A stretch of 64,000 nt of DNA from Caulobacter sp. Root655 (GTDB taxonomy: Bacteria; Pseudomonadota; Alphaproteobacteria; Caulobacterales; Caulobacteraceae), in the NCBI RefSeq assembly GCF_001427665.1, contig NZ_LMHC01000007.1, positions 1 through 64,000 of the forward strand. Reading direction: 5' to 3'. Below the pieces are notes generated by a model. It made no database searches. It was not told the origin of the DNA and was given only the letters and a program-made list of their open reading frames with translations. Positions 26,650-36,860 of the stretch are shown piece after piece. Every line of letters begins with the position of its first letter. Within the stretch, counting starts at the first letter, position 1. A program made the position numbers and the translations under genes.

Positions 26650-28496
26650 TGGCCGCCATCCGTCTCACCGCCGCCCAGGCGACCGTCCGCTGGTTGAGCC
26701 AGCAATATGTCGAGACCGCGCGCGGCGAGGTTCCGTATTTCGCCGGGGTCTGGGCGATCTTCGGCCACGGCAATGTCGCCGGCCTGGGCGAGGCCCTGCA
26801 CGGCGTCCGCGACGTGCTGCCGACCTGGCGCGCCCACAACGAACAGGGCATGGCCCACGCGGCCATCGCCTTCGCCAAACAGTCGCGGCGCGAGCGGGCC
26901 ATGGTCTGCACCAGCTCGATCGGCCCCGGCGCGACCAACATGGTCACCGCCGCCGCCCTGGCCCACGTCAACCGCCTGCCGGTGCTGTTCCTGCCCGGCG
27001 ACGTCTATGCCAGCCGACGCCCGGATCCGGTCTTGCAGCAGGTGGAGGACTTCGGCGACGGGACGATCAGCGCCAACGACTGCTTCAGGCCAGTGTCGCG
27101 CTATTTCGACCGCATCATGCGGCCCGAGCAAATTCTCGACTGCCTGCCGCGCGCCCTGGCGACCATGCTCGACCCGGCCTCCTGCGGCCCGGCGACCCTG
27201 GCCTTCTGCCAGGACGTCCAGGCCGAAGCCTTCGACTATCCGGAAGGCTTCTTCGCCAGGCGGGTCTGGCGTATTCGCGCGCCCCAGCCCGACCCGCGCG
27301 AGCTGGATGACCTCGTCGGCCTGATCCGGGCGGCCAAGGCGCCGCTGATCGTGGCCGGAGGCGGGGTGCTCTACGCCCGCGCCGAGGCGGCGCTGGCGGC
27401 TCTGGCCAGCGACACCGGCGCGCCGGTCGCCGAGACGCAGGGCGGCAAGGGTTCCCTGGCCTGGGATCACCCGTGCAACCTGGGCAGCGTCGGCGTCACC
27501 GGCAGTGCGGCCGCCAACGCCGCCGCCGAGGCCGCCGACCTGATCGTCGGGATCGGCACGCGGCTGCAGGACTTCACCACCGGTTCGCGGGCGCTGTTCG
27601 GCGCGCCGGGCCGCAAGCTGGTCCAGGTCAATGTCGCTGTTCACGACGCCCACAAACATGGCGCCGTCAGCGTGGTCGGCGACGCCGGGGCGGTGATCGC
27701 GGCCCTGGCCGAGCGCCTGGCCGACTGGAAGGCGCCCGCCGCCTGGGCCGACGAGGCCACTGGCCGCATCGCCGGTTGGAACGCCGCCTTCGACGCCGCC
27801 ACGGCGCTCGACGACCGGCCCTTGCCGACCGACGCCCAGGTGCTGGGCGCGGTGTCGCGGTCGGCGTCCGATGACGCGGTGGTGGTCTGCGCGGCCGGCG
27901 GGCTGCCAGGCGAACTGCACAAGCTTTGGCGCACGAAACAGCCCGGCGGCTATCACGTCGAATACGGTTTCTCGTGCATGGGCTACGAGATCGCCGGCGC
28001 CGTGGGCGTCAAGATGGCCGCGCCGGACCGCGAGGTCCATGTGATGGTCGGCGACGGCAGCTACCTGATGCTCAACTCCGAACTGGCCACCTCGGTGATG
28101 CTCGGGACCAAGCTGATCGTCACCGTCCTCGACAACCGGGGCTATGGCTGCATCAACCGTCTGCAGGCCGCGACCGGCGGCGCGCCGTTCAACAACCTTC
28201 TGGCCGATACGGTCCACCAGACCCTGCCCGACATCGACTTCGCCGCCCATGCCGCCAGCCTCGGCGCGCGGTCGGAGAAGGTCCGAAGCCTCGTGGAACT
28301 GGAGGCGGCGCTGCAACGCGCCAAGGCCAGCGACCGGACCTATGTCGTGGTCATCGACACCGACCCGATGTCGACCACGGAAGAGGGCGGCGCCTGGTGG
28401 GACGTGGCGGCGCCCGAGGTGTCGGTGCGTCCGACGGTCAACGCGGCGCGGGCCGACTACGAAAACAAAATCAAGCAACAGCGTACGGGAGACTGA
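26649..28496 (+). CDS. iolD: Trihydroxycyclohexane-1,2-dione hydrolase, ThDP-dependent
   Basis: A 615-residue enzyme opening the ring of 3D-trihydroxycyclohexane-1,2-dione to 5-deoxyglucuronate in the cytoplasm. The three domains of ThDP enzymes are clear: an N-terminal domain with the catalytic glutamate in RAHNEQGMAHAA (about residue 63), a central domain (LIVAGGGVLYARAEAAL), and a C-terminal domain whose ThDP/Mg motif starts GDGSYLMLNSEL and ends near VLDNRGYGCINRLQ. The ATG at 26649 overlaps the iolC stop by one base, indicating translational coupling. Confidence 0.94.
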   Translation: MAAIRLTAAQATVRWLSQQYVETARGEVPYFAGVWAIFGHGNVAGLGEALHGVRDVLPTWRAHNEQGMAHAAIAFAKQSRRERAMVCTSSIGPGATNMVTAAALAHVNRLPVLFLPGDVYASRRPDPVLQQVEDFGDGTISANDCFRPVSRYFDRIMRPEQILDCLPRALATMLDPASCGPATLAFCQDVQAEAFDYPEGFFARRVWRIRAPQPDPRELDDLVGLIRAAKAPLIVAGGGVLYARAEAALAALASDTGAPVAETQGGKGSLAWDHPCNLGSVGVTGSAAANAAAEAADLIVGIGTRLQDFTTGSRALFGAPGRKLVQVNVAVHDAHKHGAVSVVGDAGAVIAALAERLADWKAPAAWADEATGRIAGWNAAFDAATALDDRPLPTDAQVLGAVSRSASDDAVVVCAAGGLPGELHKLWRTKQPGGYHVEYGFSCMGYEIAGAVGVKMAAPDREVHVMVGDGSYLMLNSELATSVMLGTKLIVTVLDNRGYGCINRLQAATGGAPFNNLLADTVHQTLPDIDFAAHAASLGARSEKVRSLVELEAALQRAKASDRTYVVVIDTDPMSTTEEGGAWWDVAAPEVSVRPTVNAARADYENKIKQQRTGD

Positions 28497-28500
28497 CGTC

Positions 28501-29400
28501 ATGGCCATCCGTTTCGGCGTGAGTCCCATCGCCTGGATCAACGACGACATGCCCGAGCTGGGCGGCGACACCCCGCTGGAGAGCGTGCTGGCCGATTGCC
28601 AGGCCATCGGCTTCGCCGGCGTCGAGCTGGGCGGGGTGTTCCCTCGCGACCCGGCGGTGCTGAAGCCGCTGCTGGCCCGCTACGGCCTCGACCTGGTCGG
28701 CGGCTGGCACAGCGGCAACCTGCTGGTCCAGTCGGCCGACGACGAGATCGCGGCGCTGCAGAAGCACCTGGCCCTGCTGAAGGCCATGGGCAGCACCGTC
28801 TTCGTCCATGCCGAGACCAGCAACGCCATCCACGGTGACAAGTCCAAGGCCCTGTCGGCCACCCCGCGCCTCGACGCCGAGGGATGGAAGGAATTCGGCG
28901 CCCGCCTGACCAGGGTGGCCGACTATATCCAGTCCCAGGGGCTGAAGTTCGCCTACCACCATCACCTGGGCACCGTGGTCGAGCGGCCCGAGGATCTGGA
29001 AGCGTTCCTGGCCAATACGGGTTCGTCGGTGGGTCTGACGGTCGACACGGGTCACGCGGCGCTGGGCGGGCTGGATCCCGTGGCGATGATCCGAAGCTAT
29101 CCGCACCGCATCGCCCACGTGCACTGCAAGGACATTCGCGGCGAGGTCTTCCGCAAGGTGATCTCCGACCAGGGCGGCAGCTTCCTGGACGGCGTGCTGG
29201 CCGGCATGTTCACCGTGCCCGGCGACGGCTATCTCGACTATGCGGCGGTGATGCGGGCCCTGGCCGAGATCGGCTATTCGGGCTGGATCATCGTCGAGGC
29301 CGAGCAGGACCCGGCCATCGCCAATCCCCGCGAGTACGGCGAGATCGGTCTGGCGACGCTGAAGCGCGAGGCCGCGGCGGCCGGCCTGAAGGCGGCGTGA
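28501..29400 (+). CDS. iolE: myo-Inosose-2 dehydratase
   Basis: A 299-residue xylose-isomerase-like TIM barrel that dehydrates scyllo-inosose to 3D-trihydroxycyclohexane-1,2-dione. Family blocks: FGVSPIAWINDDMPELGG at the N-terminus, GVELGG, AYHHHLGT, TVDTGHAALGG and HVHCKDIR, which carry the metal-binding acidic and histidine residues. The start ATG 28501 lies 4 bp after the iolD stop with GGGAG upstream; a longer in-frame extension runs back inside iolD and is an overlap artefact. Confidence 0.94.
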   Translation: MAIRFGVSPIAWINDDMPELGGDTPLESVLADCQAIGFAGVELGGVFPRDPAVLKPLLARYGLDLVGGWHSGNLLVQSADDEIAALQKHLALLKAMGSTVFVHAETSNAIHGDKSKALSATPRLDAEGWKEFGARLTRVADYIQSQGLKFAYHHHLGTVVERPEDLEAFLANTGSSVGLTVDTGHAALGGLDPVAMIRSYPHRIAHVHCKDIRGEVFRKVISDQGGSFLDGVLAGMFTVPGDGYLDYAAVMRALAEIGYSGWIIVEAEQDPAIANPREYGEIGLATLKREAAAAGLKAA

Positions 29401-29432
29401 TCATGGGTGTTCACATGACCGGTCCCCAAAGG

Positions 29433-29542
29433 TTGTCATCCCGGCCGGAGCGCGTAGCGCGGAGAGCCGGGACCCAGGGGCGACCACGAAGCGCCGGCCC
29501 CTGGGTCCCGGACAGCCTCTGCGAGGCTTCCGGGATGACAAC
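29433..29542. repeat. Palindromic intergenic repeat between iolE and iolB
   Basis: A 110-bp element with outer arms TTGTCATCCCGG and CCGGGATGACAA and inner arms around CCGGGACCCAGGGG/CCCCTGGGTCCCGG. It would fold into a long hairpin. It resembles dispersed palindromic units of alphaproteobacterial intergenic DNA. It interrupts an otherwise tight iolCDE-iolB arrangement and could lower expression of distal genes or process the mRNA. Confidence 0.75.
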
Positions 29543-29557
29543 GACGGGGAGGCCGCG

Positions 29558-30364
29558 ATGAGTCCTCTCCTTGTGCGCCCCCACGCGCCGGATGCCTCGG
29601 GCGCCGTGCTCGAGGTCACGCCCCAGAGCGCCGGCTGGACCCACGTCGGCTTCAAGGTCGTCAAGCTGGAGCCCGGCCAGTCGCTGGGCGGCGGCGAGGT
29701 CGATCGCGAGACCTGCCTGGTGGTGATGTGCGGCAAGGCCTCGGTCACGGTCGGCGGCCAGGACTTCGGCGCGATCGGCGGCCGGGCCAGTGTGTTCGAG
29801 GACGCCGCTCCCGGCGCGGTCTACGCCCCGGCCGGCGCGGCCTTCAGCGTCACGGCGGTCACCGCCGTGGAGCTGGCCCTGTGCTCGGCCCCGGGCAAGC
29901 CCGGCCACGAACCTCGCCTGATCGCGGCCGGCGACATGCCCCGGGAGGTGAGGGGGCAGGGGACCAATGTCCGCCACGTCCGCAACATCCTGCCCGAGAC
30001 CGCTCCGGCCGACGGCCTGCTGGTGGTCGAGGTGATCACCCCCGGCGGCCACTGGTCCAGCTATCCGCCGCACAAGCACGATACGGCGGCCGACGGCGAG
30101 GAGACCGCGCTGGAGGAGACCTATTATCACCGCCTGGACCCGCCGCAGGGCTTCGCTTTCCAGCGCGTCTACACCGACGACCGCAGCCTGGACGAGACGG
30201 TCTGCGTCCAGGACGGCGACGTGGTGATGGTGCCGCGCGGCTACCACCCGGTCGGGGCCCCGCACGGCTACGACCTCTACTACCTCAACGTCATGGCCGG
30301 CCCGCACCGCAAGTGGATCTTCCGCAACGACCCGGCCCACGACTGGATCGCCCGCAAGGCCTAG
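29558..30364 (+). CDS. iolB: 5-Deoxy-glucuronate isomerase
   Basis: A 268-residue bicupin metalloenzyme isomerising 5-deoxyglucuronate to 2-deoxy-5-keto-D-gluconate. Conserved segments include TCLVVMCGKASVTVGGQDF in the first cupin, and YPPHKHDTAADGEETALEET with the metal-binding HKHD and Glu plus GYHPVGAPHGYDLYYLNVMAG in the second. GGGGAGG precedes ATG 29558. It follows the palindromic repeat and is read in the same direction as iolCDE. Confidence 0.93.
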   Translation: MSPLLVRPHAPDASGAVLEVTPQSAGWTHVGFKVVKLEPGQSLGGGEVDRETCLVVMCGKASVTVGGQDFGAIGGRASVFEDAAPGAVYAPAGAAFSVTAVTAVELALCSAPGKPGHEPRLIAAGDMPREVRGQGTNVRHVRNILPETAPADGLLVVEVITPGGHWSSYPPHKHDTAADGEETALEETYYHRLDPPQGFAFQRVYTDDRSLDETVCVQDGDVVMVPRGYHPVGAPHGYDLYYLNVMAGPHRKWIFRNDPAHDWIARKA

Positions 30365-30368
30365 TCAT

Positions 30369-30430
30369 TTAGATCTTTGTTCTAACGCATTTTCTTCACG
30401 CGAACCGGCATCCACCTCGCTCGAAAATGC
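30369..30430. repeat. Intergenic palindromic repeat between iolB and mmsA
   Basis: GCATTTTC (30387-30394) and GAAAATGC (30423-30430) flank a 28-nt segment containing TTCACGCGAACCGG. I recognise this as a common dispersed intergenic element of Caulobacter-like genomes. It fills nearly the whole gap and overlaps the upstream possible starts of mmsA, supporting the later start chosen there. Confidence 0.65.
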
Positions 30431-30447
30431 TCATGAAGGAGCGCGTG

Positions 30448-31947
<1,500 letters not shown>

Positions 31948-31952
31948 CGAGC

Positions 31953-31982
31953 CGGGCGTGCGGCGCCAAGCGCCGTCGCCCG
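31953..31982 (+). terminator. Possible terminator or processing hairpin after mmsA
   Basis: Two stacked stems (CGGGCG/CGCCCG and CGGCG/CGCCG) with a 5-nt loop start 5 bases after the mmsA stop. No T-run follows, so read-through into GH89 is plausible. Confidence 0.35.
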
Positions 31983-32051
31983 ACTGGCGCCTTCAGGCCG
32001 CCGAGCGGTCGCCGGATTTCATTCATTTGACGTCCTCACGAGCAGGTTCCG

Positions 32052-34382
32052 ATGTCCTCCAGGCCCTCGCGTCGCCAAACCCTGAAGCAAGCCGTGGCCG
32101 CCCTGGCCGCGGCCGCGACGCCATCCTTCGCCGCGGCGACGGCGGACGAGGCGAGGGGAGTCGAGGCGGCCCAAGGCGTGCTGGCGCGCCGGCTCGGGGC
32201 GCGGGCGGCGGGCATCGCCCTAACCCTCGTCCCGTCCGCGAGGCCGGCGGGCAAGCCCTGGTACAATGTGCAGGCGCGGGGCGGCAGGGTGATGATCACG
32301 GGGGACACGCCGGTGGCCTTGGCCCGCGGCGCCTACGCCTATCTGAAGCAGGCCGGGGCGGCTTCCGTCAGCTGGGAAGGTGACCGCATTGCCCTGCCGG
32401 CGCGGTTTCCCGACGCCGACACCGGACCGGTCATCAGTCTCTTCACCCATCGCGCCTACCTCAACACCTGCACCTACGGCTACACCACACCCTGGTGGGG
32501 GTGGGACCGCTGGAGCCGCGAGATCGACTGGATGGCGGTTCACGGCGTCGACATGCCGCTGGCCATGGAAGGTCAGGACCATGTCTGGCGCGCGTTGTGG
32601 CGCGAGCTTGGTCTGAGCGAGACCGAACTGGCCGACTATTTCTCCGGGCCCGCCTTCACGCCCTGGCAGCGCATGGGCAATATCGAGGCCTACCGCGCGC
32701 CTCTGCCCGCGAACTGGATCGACAAGAAGAAGGACCTGCAGGTCCGGATCCTGGGAAGGATGCGGGCGCTGGGCATGACCCCGATCCTGCCGGCCTTCGG
32801 CGGCTACGTGCCCAAGGCCTTTGCTCGGAAACACCCGAAGGCCCGTATCTACCGCATGCGGCCATGGGAGGGGTTTCACGAAACCTACTGGCTGGATCCG
32901 GCCGACCCGCTGTTCGCGAAGATCGCCGGCCGCTTCCTGGCGCTCTATACCCAGACCTACGGGGCGGGGGCCCACTACCTGGCCGACTCGTTCAACGAGA
33001 TGCTGCCGCCGATCAGCGCCGACGGCGCGGACGCGCGCGACGCCGCGTATGGCGACGGCGTGGCCAACACGGCGGGGACCAAGACCAAGGTCGAGGTCGA
33101 CCCCGCCACCAAGGCCCAGCGCCTGGCCGCCTATGGCAAGGCCATCTACGACTCGATCCGGCAAACCCGGCCCGACGCGGTCTGGGTGATGCAGGGCTGG
33201 CTGTTCGGCGCGGACTCCCACTTCTGGGAGCCGTCGGCGATCTCGGCCTATCTTAGCCTCGTCCCCGACGACAAACTGATGATCCTCGACATTGGCAACG
33301 ATCGGTATCCGGACGTCTGGCGCAACGCCAAGGCCTTTGGCGGCAAGCCATGGATCTACGGCTACGTGCATAATTATGGGGGCAGCAACCCGGTCTACGG
33401 CGACCTCGACTACTACCGTCGCGACCTGGCGGGCATCGCGGGCAATCCCGACGCCGGCAAGCTGGCGGGCTTCGGGATGTTCCCCGAGGGGCTGCACAAC
33501 AATTCGATCGTCTACGAGGCCGTCTACGACCTGGCCTGGGGCGCGGGACAGCCGTCGCTGCCGGCCTGGCTCGGGACCTATGCGCGCGCGCGCTACGGCC
33601 GGACCACGCCCGAACTCGATGCGGCCATGGCGCTGCTGGTTCAGGCGGCCTATTCGACCCGCTACTGGTCGCCGCGCTGGTGGAAGAGCAAGGCCGGCGC
33701 CTATCTGTTCTTCAAGCGGCCGACGGCGACGATCGGCGAGTTCCCGGGTCATCCTGGTGATCGCGCCAAGTTGGACGCGGCTGTCCGCGCGCTAGCCGCC
33801 CAGGGGGCCGCCTTCGTTGACCAGCCCTTGTTCGTGCTGGACCTCGTCGACGCGGCCCGACACCTGGCCAGCCTGGAGATCGACGGCCAACTGCAGGCCG
33901 CCGTGGCCGCCTATCGCCGGGGCGACCTTGTCGCCGGCGACCGGTCGCGCGGTGAGGTCGAGGCATTGGCCTTGGCGATCGACGCGCTGCTGGGCGTCCA
34001 GCCCGAGACCCTGGCGACCTGGATCGACGACGCCAAGGCTTACGGCGATACGCCGGCGGACGCTGCCGCCTATGTCGCCAACGCCAAGGCTCAGGTCACC
34101 GTCTGGGGCGGCGAGGGCAATCTCAACGACTATGCGTCCAAGGCCTGGCAGGGGCTCTATCGCGACTTCTACCTGCCGCGCTGGTCGCGGTTCCTCGACG
34201 CGCTGAAGGCGGCGGGGGCAGGGGCCTTCGACGAGGCCGCTGTCACTCGCGACGGCGTCGCCTGGGAGCGTGCCTGGGTCGCGGCGGATGTCGTCTATCG
34301 CCGCCAGCGACCCGCCGACCCTGTCGGCGGGGTCAAGGTCCTGATCGCGCGCCTGGATCAAGCCCGGGAGAAGAACGGTTGA
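32052..34382 (+). CDS. GH89 alpha-N-acetylglucosaminidase (NAGLU family), exported
   Basis: A 776-residue enzyme removing terminal alpha-linked GlcNAc. A twin-arginine-type signal (RPSRRQTLKQAVA, then Ala-rich to about residue 29) suggests Tat export. After a small N-terminal domain, the barrel shows LNTCTYGYTTPWWGWDRW, DWMAVHGVDMPLAM, ADSFNEMLPP with E316 and GMFPEGLHNNSIVYE with E479, which I take as the catalytic pair by comparison with human NAGLU. A C-terminal helical domain follows. It lies downstream of mmsA in the same direction, and its stop overlaps the start of a glucosaminide acetyltransferase. Confidence 0.93.
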   Translation: MSSRPSRRQTLKQAVAALAAAATPSFAAATADEARGVEAAQGVLARRLGARAAGIALTLVPSARPAGKPWYNVQARGGRVMITGDTPVALARGAYAYLKQAGAASVSWEGDRIALPARFPDADTGPVISLFTHRAYLNTCTYGYTTPWWGWDRWSREIDWMAVHGVDMPLAMEGQDHVWRALWRELGLSETELADYFSGPAFTPWQRMGNIEAYRAPLPANWIDKKKDLQVRILGRMRALGMTPILPAFGGYVPKAFARKHPKARIYRMRPWEGFHETYWLDPADPLFAKIAGRFLALYTQTYGAGAHYLADSFNEMLPPISADGADARDAAYGDGVANTAGTKTKVEVDPATKAQRLAAYGKAIYDSIRQTRPDAVWVMQGWLFGADSHFWEPSAISAYLSLVPDDKLMILDIGNDRYPDVWRNAKAFGGKPWIYGYVHNYGGSNPVYGDLDYYRRDLAGIAGNPDAGKLAGFGMFPEGLHNNSIVYEAVYDLAWGAGQPSLPAWLGTYARARYGRTTPELDAAMALLVQAAYSTRYWSPRWWKSKAGAYLFFKRPTATIGEFPGHPGDRAKLDAAVRALAAQGAAFVDQPLFVLDLVDAARHLASLEIDGQLQAAVAAYRRGDLVAGDRSRGEVEALALAIDALLGVQPETLATWIDDAKAYGDTPADAAAYVANAKAQVTVWGGEGNLNDYASKAWQGLYRDFYLPRWSRFLDALKAAGAGAFDEAAVTRDGVAWERAWVAADVVYRRQRPADPVGGVKVLIARLDQAREKNG

Positions 34383-35497
34383 CTACCCCCGCTCCACGTT
34401 TCCTGTCCCTGGATGTCTTCCGGGGCCTGACGGTCTGCCTGATGATCGTCGTCAACACGGCGGGGCCAGGCGCCGAGGCCTACGCCCCGATGGTCCATGC
34501 CCCTTGGTTTGGGTTCACCGCGGCGGACGCGGTGTTCCCGTCGTTCCTGTTCGCGGTCGGCTGCTCGATGGCCTTCGCCTTCTCGCGGCCGATCCCGACG
34601 GGGGATTTCATGTCGAAGGTGCTGCGGCGCGCGGCGCTGATCTTCCTGCTCGGCTTCCTGATGTACTGGTTCCCGTTCGTCCGGAAGCTGGACGGGCACT
34701 GGACGCTGATCCCGTTCGCGGACACGCGGGTGATGGGCGTCCTGCAGCGCATCGCCCTTTGCTACGCGCTCGCCGCCTTCGCCGCGCGCTGGCTGTCGCC
34801 ACGCCTGATCGTCGTCCTGTCGGTCGTGCTGCTGCTGGGCTACTGGGCGATCCTGCTGGCCTTCGGCGATCCGGTCGCTCCATTGTCCAAGCTGGGCAAC
34901 GCGGGAACCCATTTGGATCTCTGGCTGCTGGGCAAGAATCACCTTTATCGCAAGGACGGCGGCTTCGATCCCGAAGGTCTGTTGGGAACCTTGCCGTCGA
35001 CGGTCAACGTGCTGGCCGGCTATCTCGCCGCGCGCTTTCTGAAGGAGACGTCCGACGCTCGCCGGGCCACGATCGGCATGGCCCTGACCGGCCTGGCCCT
35101 GATCGCCGGCGGTCTTGCCTGGGGGCTGGTCTTTCCGATCGCCAAGAAACTGTGGACCAGCAGCTTCGTCCTGCTGACCGTCGGCCTGGACCTGGTGTTG
35201 CTGGCGGCCCTGATCGCGGTGTTGGAAGGCCGCAAGCCCAATGCGGCGATACGCTTCTTCCAGGTGTTCGGCCTCAATCCGCTGGTGATCTACCTGTTCT
35301 CCGAGCTCTTCGTGACCGTGTTGGGCATGGTCGAAGTCGCGCCGGGCAGGGGGCTCTACGCGTGGATTGGGGTCCACGTGTTCCAGGCGCTGGCGCCGGG
35401 CGCGCTGGGCTCGCTGCTATGCGCGATAGGCTACATGCTGGTCTGCTGGCTGCTGGGCTACGTCATGGATCGCCGCCGCATCGTCGTGAAGCTGTAG
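34379..35497 (+). CDS. HGSNAT/NagX-type membrane glucosaminide acetyltransferase
   Basis: A 372-residue membrane protein with about ten helices. Its N-terminus (SLDVFRGLTVCLMIVVNTAG, then HAPWFGFTAADAVFPSFLF with H40) matches heparan-alpha-glucosaminide N-acetyltransferase, where that histidine is central to passing acetyl from cytosolic acetyl-CoA to an alpha-glucosamine on the far side of the membrane. Start is TTG 34379, overlapping the GH89 TGA, with GGGAGAAG upstream. Coupled to GH89 it would acetylate alpha-GlcN so that GH89 can remove it. Activity is inferred; many bacterial members (NagX/DUF5009) are uncharacterised. Confidence 0.82.
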   Translation: MTTPAPRFLSLDVFRGLTVCLMIVVNTAGPGAEAYAPMVHAPWFGFTAADAVFPSFLFAVGCSMAFAFSRPIPTGDFMSKVLRRAALIFLLGFLMYWFPFVRKLDGHWTLIPFADTRVMGVLQRIALCYALAAFAARWLSPRLIVVLSVVLLLGYWAILLAFGDPVAPLSKLGNAGTHLDLWLLGKNHLYRKDGGFDPEGLLGTLPSTVNVLAGYLAARFLKETSDARRATIGMALTGLALIAGGLAWGLVFPIAKKLWTSSFVLLTVGLDLVLLAALIAVLEGRKPNAAIRFFQVFGLNPLVIYLFSELFVTVLGMVEVAPGRGLYAWIGVHVFQALAPGALGSLLCAIGYMLVCWLLGYVMDRRRIVVKL

Positions 35498-35571
35498 AAG
35501 GTTCGCACCCATGTCCGACAGGGCGCGCCACTCCGGTACAGCTTCTGGGCCGGATCGCACTCACATTCGAG

Positions 35572-35597
35572 GGAACAGCCTCGTCGAGACATCCGTT
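35572..35597 (+). promoter_or_regulatory. Sigma-T/EcfG-type promoter before the CBS gene
   Basis: GGAAC, 17 bases, CGTT: an exact match to the general stress sigma factor promoter of alphaproteobacteria. It lies 60 bp before the CBS gene start. Confidence 0.75.
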
Positions 35598-35656
35598 CTG
35601 TTCGCGGAGCCGGCGGGAGGTGTCCAAGGGCCGGGCTTCTTGCAAGGGAGGTTCAG

Positions 35657-36094
35657 ATGCGTGTGAGCGACTGCATGACCCGGGGTGTCGAGATCACCAA
35701 CCCCCAGGAGACGATCCGTGACGCCGCCAGGATGATGGTCGAGTGCGACGCTGGCGCCCTGCCGGTGGGCGAGAACGATCGGCTGGTGGGTGTGATCACC
35801 GACCGAGACATCGCCGTCCGCGCCGTGGCGGAGGGCAAAGGTCCCGACGCCAGGGTTGGCGACGTGATGAGCGCCGAGGTGAGATACTGCTTCGAGGACG
35901 ATGACGTCGACGAGGTGCTGCGCAACATGGGCGAACTCCAGCTGCGGCGGCTGCCGGTTCTCAGCCGTGACAAGCGCCTGGTCGGCATCGTGTCGCTCAG
36001 CGATCTGGCGGCGATCCGCGCGGCCGGGCCCGTCGGAGCGGCCTTGGCCGATATCGCCCGCCCCGGCGGCGAACACTCCCAGACTCGGCACTGA
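35657..36094 (+). CDS. Paired-CBS-domain protein
   Basis: A 145-residue cytoplasmic protein that is almost only two CBS domains (about residues 8-60 and 72-125), a fold that binds adenine nucleotides such as AMP or ATP. Typical blocks: DCMTRGVEITNPQETIRDAARMM-like opening, VGVITDRDIAVRAVAEG and VGIVSLSDLAA. No enzymatic domain is attached, so a sensor role is likely. GGGAGG precedes the ATG. A stress-type promoter stands upstream, and two further small stress-type genes follow. Confidence 0.88.
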   Translation: MRVSDCMTRGVEITNPQETIRDAARMMVECDAGALPVGENDRLVGVITDRDIAVRAVAEGKGPDARVGDVMSAEVRYCFEDDDVDEVLRNMGELQLRRLPVLSRDKRLVGIVSLSDLAAIRAAGPVGAALADIARPGGEHSQTRH

Positions 36095-36145
36095 CGCCGT
36101 CGCGGGCTCCCTGACGGTCGTTGTCCCCGCGGGCGGTGACTCCAC

Positions 36146-36174
36146 GCGGGTCGGATTCCCACGATCCGACCCGC
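36146..36174 (+). terminator. Strong hairpin after the CBS gene
   Basis: An 11-bp perfect stem (36146-36156 with 36164-36174, GCGGGTCGGAT and complement) with a 7-nt loop. No T-run. It separates the CBS gene from the next stress-type promoter. Confidence 0.45.
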
Positions 36175-36222
36175 CGCGCGACCGTCATCAGTTGTGGGCG
36201 GCCCATGCCGCCGCAGGCCAAG

Positions 36223-36247
36223 GGAACGGGCGTTCGGCCTGGGTGTT
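36223..36247 (+). promoter_or_regulatory. Sigma-T/EcfG-like promoter before the PRC-barrel gene
   Basis: GGAAC, 16 bases, TGTT. Close to the consensus (spacing right, first base of the -10 differs). It lies 60 bp before the PRC-barrel start. Confidence 0.55.
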
Positions 36248-36306
36248 TTCGACAGGATGGAAGGCGGCTCCAGGCTGCCTTGAACCTGGCCGCAAGGAGG
36301 GCCGAA

Positions 36307-36684
36307 ATGACCTCTGAGCCATCCAAGCACAACCTGATCACCAGCGACCGGGTGAACGGGACCCCGGTGTTCGACCTCACCGGTGAACGCATCGGCCATG
36401 TCGATAACCTGTCCGTCGACAAGACGTCCGGCCAGGTGCGGTATGCCCTGCTCTCGTTTGGCGGCTTCCTGGGGATCGGCGAGCGGTTCCATCCGCTGCC
36501 CTGGGCCGTGCTGACCTACGATCCTGACCAGGCGGGTTATGTGGTGTCGCTCGACAAGACCCAGCTTCAGGCCGCCCCGTCCTACACCAAGACGGAACTC
36601 GAAGCCTTCGGAGCCGGCGATCAGAGTTATCGCGAAAAGCTCCTCGACTATTACGCCCGCTACGGGGCCGCGCCCTACTGGTGA
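36307..36684 (+). CDS. PRC-barrel domain protein
   Basis: A 125-residue soluble protein with one PRC-barrel (about residues 12-75: SDRVNGTPVFDLTGERIGHVD, then QVRYALLSFGGFLGIGERFHPLPW). The rest is a charged, helical tail ending YYARYGAAPYW. PRC-barrel proteins of this size are common in alphaproteobacterial stress regulons; the biochemical role is unknown. The start is set by a near-perfect AAGGAGGG just upstream; a frame extension to 36121 has no such signal. Confidence 0.87.
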   Translation: MTSEPSKHNLITSDRVNGTPVFDLTGERIGHVDNLSVDKTSGQVRYALLSFGGFLGIGERFHPLPWAVLTYDPDQAGYVVSLDKTQLQAAPSYTKTELEAFGAGDQSYREKLLDYYARYGAAPYW

Positions 36685-36796
36685 ACGCCAGGTCTCGAAG
36701 CCCGAACGGATAGCTCGCTTCCGGGCCGCGCACTCCCTCCAAGACCGCCGTTCGAAGGTATCTGGGAGCGAGCGGCGGCGACCGGTTCCCGTGTTC

Positions 36797-36820
36797 GGAA
36801 CGGGGACCTTCGCGACGGTT
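36797..36820 (+). promoter_or_regulatory. Possible sigma-T/EcfG-like promoter before the DUF3008 gene
   Basis: GGAAC, 15 bases, GGTT. Spacing is one or two bases shorter than usual, so weaker than the two upstream. It lies 40 bp before the gene start. Confidence 0.4.
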
Positions 36821-36860
36821 GAGGCGTTTTGCAGCTGGATCGCAGATCAGGAGCCATCCC

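Noticed and set aside
32052-35497. Heparan sulfate utilization locus
   Set aside because: No heparinase, sulfatase or unsaturated-uronyl hydrolase gene is in the window; the GH89/HGSNAT-like pair instead sits with inositol genes.
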